Made by a program: the position numbers and the translations under genes | Notes under the pieces: model-generated | What the model saw: only the letters and a program-made list of their open reading frames with translations | The model's database searches: none | Told to the model about the DNA's origin: nothing | In this document: one piece after another, positions 20,007 through 30,880 of the stretch | Numbering within the stretch: the stretch's first letter is position 1 | How the letters are laid out: every line of letters begins with the position of its first letter | DNA from: Anticarsia gemmatalis | Lineage: Eukaryota > Arthropoda > Insecta > Lepidoptera > Erebidae | Direction of reading: 5' to 3' | NCBI RefSeq assembly: GCF_050436995.1 | Contig: NC_134758.1 | Span: 2,604,001 to 2,668,000 of the forward strand | Length of the DNA: 64,000 nt

Positions 20007-22746
20007 TTATTTTTTCTTTTCTTTACACGTGTATGGGGATTTGAGATTTTTTTCTCTTGCTCTTTCCTTGTATTGAAGACAAAGATATTTGATTAAATGT
20101 GTTCAGAATCGTAACCATTATTTAAAAAAAACTTAAACGGAAAACAATTCAAAAGTTTAGCCTGCAAACTAAAATTCGTGTTATCAGTTCATGCGATACG
20201 ATAGTGTGCTTATCTTTTACTCAAGATGGTTTGTTCAAACGAAAATAAAGTTCCTATTGAAGACGAATAACCATTGAACGTTAATTTGTTGGTATAACGT
20301 TGTTAAACTTTATTAAGAAAGAAAGAAGTACGAACACAACAGCAGATTTATGTGTATGCTTTTGCAATTAGAAAATATACAATCATTAGATCGTATAGCT
20401 GTCAATTCAAAAATGAAACCGAGCGTGTACGCCTCAATACTTCAATTAACAAGTTAATTCGAGTTTCATAAACAAACGTGACCTTTTTTCAACTTCAACT
20501 GATTCAACTAGCGAATACCTTTGTCTTGCATACCTCACCCGTGGGCAGCGACTACAGGTGAATGAAACTACCCTCGTATAATTACGCCCACATCTATCTG
20601 CGAAAGAACTGTTTGAAGTTAATTAAAAATATTCCGGCCATTTCCATTTCTGGATTCGCGTGAATTCACTGAGTTTATTTTAAAGTTTCGATATTGGATT
20701 GGAAATTGTGGACGTTTTGTTTTACTTTGAATGTGTAAAATTATTAGTTTAGCTATCGGGAAATGGATATTAAAGCTTGGATTCACCAATAAGTTCGGAC
20801 ACTTTATAGGTGAATAATCTTATTTATTTAAAAATTCTTGACTGAAAAGTAAAGAACCATATTTATCTGAGGTAGCCATTACTACACAACTCGAAAAATC
20901 ATAAACACATCTACAATTTAATTCAGGTTTTTTTTTCAAATTTTTCAGTTGCTTGCTTATGTTTAGCCCAAAATAAGTTAGCCACTGCCGTTGGTTAGTT
21001 AAGCCTGCGCCGAAACGTCAAGCAATCCAAGGCATAATGTCTGTGTTAATTACCTTATATGACATTACATAGTCATTCGGTAATGATGACCAATATGCAA
21101 TACCATAATTCTATAGCAGTGTACCAATAACCAAATCAGAACCCAGCAAATTAAACGTCACTCATTTCAAACGAACAATATCGTCTTGAATTCGCAAACA
21201 AATCGACTCGGGCCGGTTTACATGAACATTGGACGTAAGTACCTATTAGCATAATACGTGTGTCTATAACTGGCCGGTACCAGATGTGCACAGTACATGT
21301 TTAGATTTGTCAAGCCGTAGCTCGGCTGTTTCGGTTTAGGGATTTGAGATTATGTGGTTCAGAATTTTGTTTCTTGTAAACTGATTGTAGAAAATTTTAA
21401 CATTGATTTAAATTGATGAATCGTGTGATAAATAATTATTTGTATAATTGATGTAGAACTACCACACTGCTATATTTTGTGGGGTTCGGCTACTTGTACT
21501 ATTTCATATTCTATGTTTCGGCTTCCACATGAATATATTAATATTTGTGTGATTATAATTATGTCTAGGCTTGTACTTTGTCCTTCTTGTATGTAAGTAA
21601 AAGACCCTGGTCATAAATGACAAATTGTAATTTGTAAAAGACATCAAAATATCTTCTCGAAGTTGCTATTATTATAATACCTACTACCTACTATCTACTT
21701 CAATACCTACTATATTACCTACATTATACACACAAGGCACGTGATACAATCTCATCACGTTAAAACACACACAAAATACGGAGAAAAGTGAAGCGAATTT
21801 GTGAAATGGTGCTTCAAGCACTTTATGTGAAGGTAGTGTGTCGTTTTAATCTTCAGGAAATGCATCTTTCGTGTGTTATGCAAAGCACCCGCTCAATTTG
21901 TCTGCACATTTGCTAAAACAGCAAAGAGAACGTACACTACAAGAGTGCTTTATGAAAAGGATACATGAAACGAAGCGAAAATGGAGCACGAAAAGCTGTG
22001 ATTACTTTGACACGAATGAAGAATGTTTTGAAATAAAATCATAAGTACACTCTCGAATATTGTGTGTCGTATATCAAAATACTTTGAAACTGATGCAAGT
22101 TGTACAAATTATATTTTACGCAGAAAGCGTTATAGTAAATGGCTACTTTTTCAGCTTTAAAATTTAGTTTCGGGATTTTTGAACTAAAAATAAGTTACCA
22201 AACAAGTAAATAAACTATATAAACGAAGACGTATATTTGACCACCATCGTATCAGTCACGAAACGTCACAGTTAACTACATAACTATTCCCTAACTCAAA
22301 CGAACTACCCATCACTCTATCTCTGGTACTAAACTCGACTTTTTCTCTTAGTCAACTTTACGACATCCCCAAAATGATGAACTGTTGATATCTTTTTTAT
22401 TAGACCTATAAAAAGGCTCGAATAATATTCACAGGAGTAATATTTCAAGTTCCTTAAAGGAATTATATTTTCTAAGAAATAGGCTGGAAAGATAACCTTC
22501 AAAGCTCGCCATAAAATATTTAAAAAAATACCGTCATTACGTATAAAGAAAAATATAATTACAAAAAAAATAGAAGTAACTTTTTTATAAAGAGGCTCCC
22601 TCGCAACCACTGATGTTTTTGATTTATATTCCCTTAAATTATTCTATGGTTAGCCGATGTTTTCTTTCTGATTTTATAAGAACTGTAAAAGTTATAAGTA
22701 AGTTTAACCAAGACACGTTAAAAACTCAGCATTATAATATTATCAA
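20007..22746. other. Long noncoding stretch
   Basis: No supported gene. Short ACCTACTA-type tracts lie at about 21680-21730. 21730-22010 is somewhat less AT-rich and could hold regulatory sequence, but no specific site is claimed. Confidence 0.45.
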
Positions 22747-22956
22747 CTAGCTGACCCGTGCGGCTCCGCTCGCGTGAATGTCGTGCTGTTGCATTAGTTG
22801 CAGCTCACTTAGACCTAGATACTTTCAAGGTTAGATGCCAAATAAAATAATGCACTATAAAATAAAATTTATATCAATTTCCACAAAAATCTAAACAAAA
22901 TCCATAGAAAATGTTTAAAAAGTACTTTGAAACGTAAAACAGTCACAAAAAGTACT

Positions 22957-23036
22957 GTCTCCGATGAGGTTCGATCCCTCACCAAAAGGATTAAAAATTA
23001 AATACGGATCTATAAACCAATACGCCACAGCGACGC
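22957..23036 (-). repeat. tRNA-like segment inside the Helitron
   Basis: On the minus strand, tggcgtattgg resembles an A-box, and GATCGAACC ~50 bases later fits the B-box pattern GWTCRANNC inside a 5-bp stem (TGAGG/CCTCA) with a 7-base loop. No acceptor stem was found, so this is a tRNA-derived or SINE-like relic and not a tRNA gene. Confidence 0.35.
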
Positions 23037-23399
23037 TTACAATTTAAGCTAAAATTTTCGCTTATATTTTTATGTTACCTGTGAACGATTTTTACTACAT
23101 ATTTGCAATTTTCTAGAAAACTAAGAATTTTTATGAGATAAAAAGTTTCCTATAAGTTGCTCCACTACTTATTCATTAAGATTTAAAATATTGAATAACC
23201 AAGTAGGTACCTACTTATACTTTCAAAAGACTGCGGAATTTATGACAACAAAAATATTCGCTCACTCAATATTGTGATAAAAATGTTATTTAAATAAAAA
23301 AATATGTCAAAAAAATTATAATATTGAATTAAATCACCTAAAAAAATTAACACAAAATTTAAAAAAATAAATAAATTGTACAAAAATGAAATGTCACTC

Positions 23400-23485
23400 G
23401 TTAGGATTTGAACTTACTCTCTCATGACAAAACAAAAGTTCATCCTTGAAATGTAACTACTTCGACCACGAACACTATTAATATG
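23400..23485 (-). repeat. Second tRNA-like segment inside the Helitron
   Basis: On the minus strand, tggtcgaagtag (A-box-like) is followed by GTTCAAATCC (B-box, fits GWTCRANNC) about 55 bases on. The layout matches the first segment at 22957, so the pair may be an ancient duplication or two SINE heads. No complete cloverleaf was seen. Confidence 0.35.
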
Positions 23486-23568
23486 TCAGATAAAATTATA
23501 CGTTTATTCCAAAAAGGCGATGCGATTTTTTTTTAAATATTATAAATATCCTAAATGTTAATCAGATA

Positions 23569-23623
23569 AAAAAAACATACTTAGTACAAAAAGATATCCT
23601 TTTTGTACTAAGTATGTTTTTTT
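23569..23623. repeat. 25-bp perfect hairpin
   Basis: Arms 23569-23593 and 23599-23623 are exact complements around the loop atatc; the stem core is catacttagtacaaaaag. It lies inside the large Helitron. It could be a captured small MITE, or a hairpin RNA source if transcribed. Confidence 0.9.
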
Positions 23624-24041
23624 GTGAATAACGTTACAATTTTTTTTAACGTATGGCCATTGACCTAGTTTTAGAATTAAGTATTTAAAATGGAATTATT
23701 TGGAACGTGATAACACTTGGGTTACTGGGTCGTTCTCCTGAAAATAAAAAGCAAAACATAGAACTACTTAGATTTTAATTCCAAAATACATATTATCCTA
23801 CATTGATTAGGGTTGCCATAGATTTGGCTAGGCATTTTTAGGACCGCTTGCCTGACCTTGGCTCTTCTTAAAAATTCAATAGGAAATTTAGAGGGGAAAT
23901 TAGAGCGATGATGAGTACTATGCAATATGGAAATTTGGAATTGGGGTGGGGGCAAGACTGCCGGACTCTGCTGGAGTGTAGAAGGCGCTGATACAGGAAA
24001 ATTATCCGTGAAAGTATAAATTTGACGCATATTTCACAACA

Positions 24042-24236
24042 TCACTGTATTACCATACTCAAAGAGTAGGTATATCTTTTGTGTTCAAACCATGTATGGT
24101 CACTGAGTTCGTACTCAGTTTTAAATGATTCGTATTTAAATTGAAACATTGTTGGTCGACCTTCCGGTATGAGTTTTGTACGCCCTTGAATTTTATATCT
24201 GAGGTATTTTTCTGAACTAATGATGCCTAAACACAT
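24042..24236 (-). pseudogene. Possible THAP-domain remnant in the Helitron
   Basis: A 64-aa minus-strand frame begins MCLGIISSEKYLRYKIQGRT and continues through KLIPEGRPTMF. This loosely resembles the C-terminal half of a THAP zinc finger (C..HF, then Y, then a final P-rich AVPTIF-like motif), but the His is missing and no N-terminal C-x-C half is visible upstream. An 88-aa frame downstream (23764-24030) shows no domain. Low confidence; it could be chance. Confidence 0.2.
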
Positions 24237-25082
24237 TTTATGCTTAATAATGTATAGGTACTTGCGATGATACGTCCGGAACCGCGTAACCCGTAATTAT
24301 TTTTTATATATCATCCGTTGTTTATTTTTTAAAACTTACCTATAGACTGTTGCATAGCTATCCAATTTATTTCCTTAATGCAACCAATTAATTTGGTTAT
24401 GTGTTACGAACTACAACGCCATCTGTTAGTAGCGGCGAACAACGACAACAAACGAAATTATTCGGTTTGCCACCTAGGATATCCCGACCGCACCGGACCC
24501 ACGTAAACCAGTCAACATTTATGTGTAATAAATCATACAACATTTATGTTTGAAAATCTTATAAATGTATAGCCTGTTTCAAAGGTATTTTTTTTACAAT
24601 AAAGCAATCAAAATAAATTAATTAGGAAAAACATGCTTTGTTGCGGACTATAACGCCATCTATTGGTTGGTGCGAACAACAGGTATCGATACGGCAGGCG
24701 CCGCGAACTATATTGCGAATGTTGTGAAATGGATTCGCAACGCCATCTATGGTATCTCTAGGGAAACGCAGGTCCGAAAGATTTCTACGTGTTTTTTTCA
24801 ATTTTCTAAAAATCTATGAAAAATTATGCGATAAAAAGTATCCTAGAGACTGCTCCACTACTTATTCTATGCATATAGCAAATTTCAGTGCGTTCTATCC
24901 GGTAGTTTTTACGTGATAGCGACACATACAGACGGAGGACAGACAGACAGACAGACAGAAAAGAAAATTATAAATTGCAGATTCGGTATCAGTATCCGTT
25001 ACTAAACATCCCCCATTGGTTTTTTTTTAAATATATTCAATGTACAGAATTGACCTCTCTACAGATTTATTATAAGTATAGA

Positions 25083-27640
25083 TAACTATAAGCCAAAATA
25101 AACGTTGTAAAACATTAGAAACTTGTTTTAACCCTTTTCAAAAAACTTGCCCATATTTTATTTGTATTAATATTTCTATTGTGTATTCTTTTCTATTTTA
25201 TCATGAACTCACTTAACATTGTTCTTGAAAACGTCAAATGCATAGAGTAAGAATTATCTTCCAGTAAATTGCTTTCAGACTGAAATAAAGGGGAACACTA
25301 TAAAATGAAATTGAATAAGAACTACCTATTTTATGAAATTGAGTTCAGTTTGCTGCAGCATGTTTTAAACTAAAAAAATATTGTGAAAGTTGATAGCTAT
25401 ACAAAGCAAATTTATTTTGATATTCGATTTCAAAGTCTCATTTTATGCAAAGCTTAAAAATGTTTGTTATTCGTATTTTGAGTAAGTCGATATTTTTTAT
25501 AATAGAATATTTACATAATGTGTGAAAGTATTTACTGATACATTTTAAAAGAAAACAATGCAGAATTTGTTGAATAAAAAACCTCCTCCTTTTGAAGTTA
25601 GTTTAAAGTACTTAAATATAAATAATATACAAAATAAACAATTCAAACCCCTTAAAAAGAAGATGGATCGTTTTAAAAACATAATAAAAAAGTAAAAGAA
25701 ATAGCCACAATGTCACGTTGTGTCACAATGTCATTTAACGTATGCCTGGCAGTAAAGAAAAAAACATTACAAAATTGGAACAAGGTATATCAATTTGGTG
25801 GTTCAAAAAAAGATTCGCATTCATGGTCGGACGCATATTCCGAATGCACCCAGTTTGGATGTCAATCTTTTTTCCAAGTAAATAACATTCTGTGCATACA
25901 ATTTCTGTGAAACTCGTTAGTGGTCTTGTGAACGTCAAGCTTTTACATACATGGACATTTTGTATGTATGTATTGTATGGAATTTGTATGCGAAGTATTG
26001 CGGTACATTTCAGGGTGTTTTGCGTCATATTTCATAATACAGTTTTGCTGCTGTATATAAAAATATAAATGGCAGCATTTGAGTATGTGCTTTTTCCGTC
26101 GTGTTTGAATGGCTGCTTTCAAATTAAAACCGTTTCTAAAATTTCAAAGACCAAAATTTTTTTTTCTTTGAATACAAGCCAAGCTAATTCTGATATTTTT
26201 TTATACTGTTTCTGAATACTACAGGGGCAAAAGCTATGAAAATTTAATGAGAGCATTTAAATTTAAATACACCGTCATAAATCAAACGTCTACAGGAATA
26301 TCTGTAACAAAATTATTAACAATTTATATTTTACATCAAATTATAACAGCTTTAGCGGTTGGCAAATATAAATTTAATTTTATAAATGTTAGACCGATTA
26401 TTATTAATACTGCAATTATGTCGCCCACGGGAAAAATCTATTTCAACAACAGAACACTTCAGCTATTATAACCTGTTGAAATTAATATTGAACATTTTCA
26501 AATTCATATCTTGAAGTAAAGCTTACGAGTTCTTACGGATTAGGATCGTTATTTGAAGTTCGAAAAACAACGAATACTGTTTATTTTACATAAGATGATT
26601 AATTTTATTCATTTCATAATACAAATGCCAATTTGAAGATTGTCGTTAAAAAATCTACATATCGTGTCAAATGAGAACAATGATGTCAAAAAAGAAATCT
26701 AGAATCTTTAGTGTTTTTACCAAAATGTTTACCAGAATATTAAAAAAACCAACCAAGACCATCTTTTAAAAAGATATCGATGGTCATACTAATGTCAAAC
26801 GATGAAAACAATTTTCTAGCAATATGAGTTGAGCGATTTCGTGATCGCTTTTCATCTTAAAACATATCTAATTTTAAATCACTATATTTTAATACTCATC
26901 TTATATAAATAAATAAAAATATTCCCCACATACTCACCACATCCGTAGTTAGAGTAAACAGGTGTTAGCAGTAACCTTTAATTTCACATTGCGCAGATAC
27001 GAGTAATCTCGTAATGCTGATACGTTATCTGAGTCTTAGCGGCATTTGGTGGCAACGCGACCGTTTCGCAAACATTGTCTGATGGCTTGAGCATTGAAAG
27101 AATTTTGTCATGTTTCGTCATTTAGACATTTTTAATGACAAGTTACTTATGATTTTCGTAGTCATTTAGCTAGGGTTAAATCAGCACGTTTTTAATGTAT
27201 TCTTTAATGTTCCAACGTGTTCGTGCGGTAGCAGTTGTAGTGGTGTCAAAGTAATCAATCTATATCAATTCCCAATCTGAAGAATTTTTGGAATTCTTTG
27301 TTTGTATTTTTCTAAAGTAAGGCAACGAAAGGTTTTAGTGTAGAAGTTGTCTGTGATAAGAAAAAGTTTTTCGCTTATTGGTCGGAAAGAGTACAGAAAC
27401 TACGCTCTTTGTTTTTTGTTATATTTTTTTTTATTAATCGTTGTGCAACTGTGAAGTTAACTACACTTACCAATGATAAGAACATAACAATCTCTTGTAT
27501 TTAACTCAAGATCTTTTACGACCATAAACATTTTCACCTTAAAAGTACAATAAATACACTTAGTTATGCCTATGTGAACTCATAAACGCTCCAAACGATT
27601 TGCACAAACGAGGTGTGCATATATTTACATGAACTCATGT
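25083..27640. other. Long noncoding stretch
   Basis: AT-rich, no repeat termini recognised. Frames of 66, 97 and 74 aa between 25710 and 26471 overlap or are low complexity and are not called genes. Confidence 0.5.
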
Positions 27641-27750
27641 CATAGGGTACATGAGGTTAACATAAATCAAATATGGCGGTTGCTACCGGAAAAAGGCGGG
27701 AAAACGCGAGTACTTTTATGATGAGAATTTTATTTTTTATAATAATGTAG
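27641..27750 (+). promoter_or_regulatory. Candidate start region: ATGGCGG and E2F-like site
   Basis: caaATATGGCGG (27669-27680) matches a YY1/Pho-type core, and ggcgggaaaa (27695-27704) matches an E2F-type site. From the ATG at 27673 a frame runs MAVATGKRRENASTFMMRIL and stops at 27750. Its first 12 codons look coding-like; a weak donor (cga|GTACTT) follows at about 27709. It could be a short first coding exon or a chance GC island. No partner exon was found. Confidence 0.25.
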
Positions 27751-28257
27751 TTACTTATGGCTTTGATGTGAATGTTAAAAAAAAGTTTTTTTTTTAAATA
27801 TTGTGTTCTTAATATCATAGAAAAATGGCTTATTATAGTTACATTCCAAAACGGTATTTTTGAAAATACATTATTTTATTTATTTTGACATATTAGGTTA
27901 TTCCTATAATATTTGTTGGTCAAAACAATAATGCCACTAAATATATTTTTATCATTTGACTTTACAATAACTAGCAAAATATGAACATATATTACAATAT
28001 AAATAACGAGGGTGTTTAATTTATTTGATTGCCTATTTATTACACCACCAATCGTAAACTATTACTCATGACGATCCAAAAAAAAAACTAATCCATTTCA
28101 TATTTTTATTCATTAAATTTTTTTATGACTGCATTACAATGGGCTACCTAATTAACCCCTAGGGAGCCCAACCTTCCGCCTGTCGCATGTCCGTGCAATA
28201 TTTAAAATATGGATGAATATGTTACATTTCTCGGTAATAAAGTTATTACGTACGTGG
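27751..28257. other. Noncoding stretch
   Basis: No gene or repeat end recognised. Confidence 0.5.
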
Positions 28258-28425
28258 CCTGACAGTAATGTATACGACTACTGATTTCGAGGTCTCGGGT
28301 TTGATGCATCGGTTGGGCCAGTTAGTGCTATTGATCTTTTCTTATTTTTGTTCTTCAATAGTAGACAGAGTATGGTAGCGTGGCTAGTATATATGACTAT
28401 GGGCTCGGTATATTGGTTTTACATT
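28258..28425 (+). repeat. SINE-like unit with tRNA-type head
   Basis: cctgacagtaatgtatacga followed by ctcgggtttgatgc resembles a decayed tRNA-derived head; gtttgatgc is one base from the B-box GWTCRANNC. A second block, gtagcgtggctagta and then gggctcggta, follows about 80 bp later. It differs from the 43662 SINE family. Confidence 0.4.
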
Positions 28426-28479
28426 GTAAGGAAATGTCAGGCAATCTAAGGTTAAATCGCGTTTGCCTTAATTCCCGTA

Positions 28480-28690
28480 TCTATACTAATATTATAAAGC
28501 TGAAGAGTTTGTTTGTTGATTGTTTGTTTGTTTGAATGCGCTAATCTCAGGAACTACTGGTACGATTTGAAAAATTTTTTCAGTGTAAGATAGCCCAGAG
28601 CAGAGTACCAGTAAAAAGTGTTACAAAAATGGGGGAAAAATCACTCTTTCTGTCTAGTGTGACGCAAGCGAAGTTGCGCGGGTCAGCTAG
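28480..28690 (+). mobile_element. Nonautonomous Helitron with internal deletion
   Basis: Begins TCTATACTAATATTA after A and ends gggtcagCTAG at 28690 before T. It is the same family as 2143 and 2397 but 211 bp long. It lacks the ~45-bp block that includes ttataggctatatatcatca between agatagccc and gagcagagta, and carries a few extra bases near gtttgttgattg. Confidence 0.85.
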
Positions 28691-29479
28691 TCTTAATATA
28701 TAAGTAACATTGTTATTTGCAAAAGTGGGTTTATTTGATACAGTTCTGTTTACCTTGAAGTAAAGCAGGCGTGATGTTATGTATGTATAGTGTATAGTTA
28801 TTACATACTGTCATGTTCATAATATCATGCATGGTTGACATTTCTGGGGGATTTGAAGGGATATAATACCTTTTCATCCGCAAAGGGTCAAAGACTGAAA
28901 AAATCAAAGGATTTTCTTTTATCTAAAATGTGTCAGACACAGAAAGATAAAATATCGTATAGTTCTATGTATGATTTGTATTATTATGCCTTTGATAAGT
29001 TGCAGACATACTATCTTACTAACAAGTGCTCGCGTGTTTTGTCTTTTTCACTTATAGACGGTATCAAAATTGATTGAGAGTGACAAAACACGGCATTATT
29101 AATCAGAGCTAACACGTTTATAAGTAAGTAGTGCTTATTATAAACAGTTTCTTAATAATATTAATGACTCGTAAACTAAAACTCTGTAAATTAACCCCTG
29201 AGGCAATTCTTAAACTTTCGCATGAAAACATGATTATCTAATATTCTACGGGAGTACCTACTTACGGTAACTCCCGGAAATTAGTAAGTTAGCGTAGTCA
29301 TAAGCTGACAGTTTTCTAACTAAAACGTTACACAGCATAAGGATTAGTGTCTTATGGGTAAAATTACATCAAACATAATATGTATAAAACAAGTTGTCGA
29401 ATTTTTTTCTGATAGGCTAACCGATATTTATCCAAAAGTCAAGACATCGGGGCTTAGTATTAGAAATATAGCCTCATAT
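28691..29479. other. Noncoding stretch
   Basis: An 80-aa frame (28835-29077) without a recognised motif; nothing else was seen. Confidence 0.45.
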
Positions 29480-29644
29480 CTGTAGCGCGATTCTTTACAG
29501 TCGCTGTTGTCGTGTACCGAAAGTTTGACATTTAAAATGTACTGCCAAAATAGTTCCTACGACGTTAGATCAGATTCTTATACAAAATTTCTCGAAGACT
29601 AGCCGGTTAGCGGTTATCGATAGTAGTAGAGAACCGAGCTACAG
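29480..29644 (+). mobile_element. MITE family A, good copy
   Basis: Termini CTGTAGCgCGATTCT (29480) and gaaccgagctacag (to 29644) are inverted. The core is gtttgacatttaaaatgtac, then ctacgac, then catacaaaatttctcga-like sequence and atcgatagtagtagag. 165 bp, noncoding. Relatives lie at 3541, 52591, 56761 and 59346. Confidence 0.7.
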
Positions 29645-30680
29645 GTGACAAAATACAAGAAAAAATTACTCTAAACTTATGAATCCTATACAAAATGTTG
29701 TTCTACTTTCCACAAATAACCAACCGTGGGCGAAACTCACCCCAAAGCTATGACTATTTATAAGACAATTATAACACGCTATACCAGTGACTCTGATAAC
29801 AGGAAAACGTAACCTTCGCGGATATCATAACATGTTATTAATAGTTATATTTGGTGAGCAACTTCCGCAAGGAACTATTCGAGCGATTGTAGTTCCTCGA
29901 GCGACTATACGTCTTGGTAACACGTTGTTGATGAAAACAGTTCGGATGTTTTAGTTTCCTGGTAAATATGTATAATAATGTTTTGTTGCAATTTATTGAT
30001 AGGAGAGCAAACAGAGAAGAGTTAGACGTGTGTGTGGGTCTTTTTGTCACGTCGTAGCTCCTAAACGAATAGACCGACTAAGGAGGAGTATGTACTTTTA
30101 TTTAATGAAAACTTTAAAATAATTTTAAGCTCCCATTTTTATGCGGCCAAGTAGCTCTTGTTACAGAACTTAGTAACACAGATTCAAAGCTAAAAAACAA
30201 CATTTCAATCAGTTCAATGTTGATGAAAGCTTAAAAGGCAGGCATAATTAAGCTTTTAAAATATTCTTTACTTCTGTTACTTATTTTCTGTAGTTAGTTG
30301 TGTCACACTTCAAAATCATAATTTAGTCTCTTGAGTTACCGAGTCACACTTCGTAGTAATTCAATCATAGACTATATTAAATTGTCTACTAAGGAGAATT
30401 ATGAAACTTATGAAAGAGCGGAAGTGAATACACGGCGTACAAAGGACTTGGTTGCTAAGTTATATTAAACTATGTGTCGCTTGCTGCGTGGCTCACTTAC
30501 TAGACGTTGTTCGTTCTTCCATACATTGTTGTAATATCGAAACAGACCTACTTTTTGTTTGTATTAGGGCAGATTCTCATTGCAACGACAATGTACAATT
30601 ATTATTAGAGGAGTTCTCTACGCTGGTACAAACAACTATTTCCTGAGAACCAATAAAATATTATGTCTGAAGAATACTTA
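29645..30680. other. Noncoding stretch
   Basis: No gene or repeat terminus supported. Small frames at 29838-30050 (minus) and 30452-30646 (plus) have no motif. Confidence 0.45.
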
Positions 30681-30880
30681 GAGTCGCGCGCGCCTTGCGT
30701 TTAACTTCGGTCAGGGGATATTTTTGAAAATAAGTAGCCTATCTTTTCTATCCTATACCCAGTTGTCTAAATACATCTATGCTAAATTTCCTCAAAATCG
30801 CGTAAGTAGTTAGTCTGTTGCATATTGCAGATTCGCCTTTTGAGTAATAAATATGGAAGTATGGATTTTTTGCATTCAAG
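30681..30880. repeat. Degenerate interspersed repeat
   Basis: taagtagcctatctttt, then atgctaaatttcctcaaaat and then agtagttagtctg follow the pattern of lepidopteran Helitron or SINE interiors (gcctat..., aaatttcatgaaaatc..., cagtagttt...). No termini survive; orientation and family are uncertain. Confidence 0.35.

Larger units (their letters stand above)
22747..25082 (-). mobile_element. Large 2.3-kb Helitron, minus strand
   Basis: On the minus strand it runs from TCTATACTTATAATAAATCT (25082 downward) to cgcacgggtcagCTAG (22750-22747). The neighbouring bases are A on the 5' side and T on the 3' side, as expected for an A|T insertion. A GCGG-ag-CCGC stem lies by the 3' end, and the 3' terminal gggtcagCTAG is shared with the short family at 2143. 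At 2,336 bp it is about ten times longer than those copies, yet no Rep/helicase frame is visible, so it is nonautonomous and probably carries captured sequence: two tRNA-like segments, a long hairpin and three copies of AACGCCATCT (near 24415, 24652 and 24739). Confidence 0.75.
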
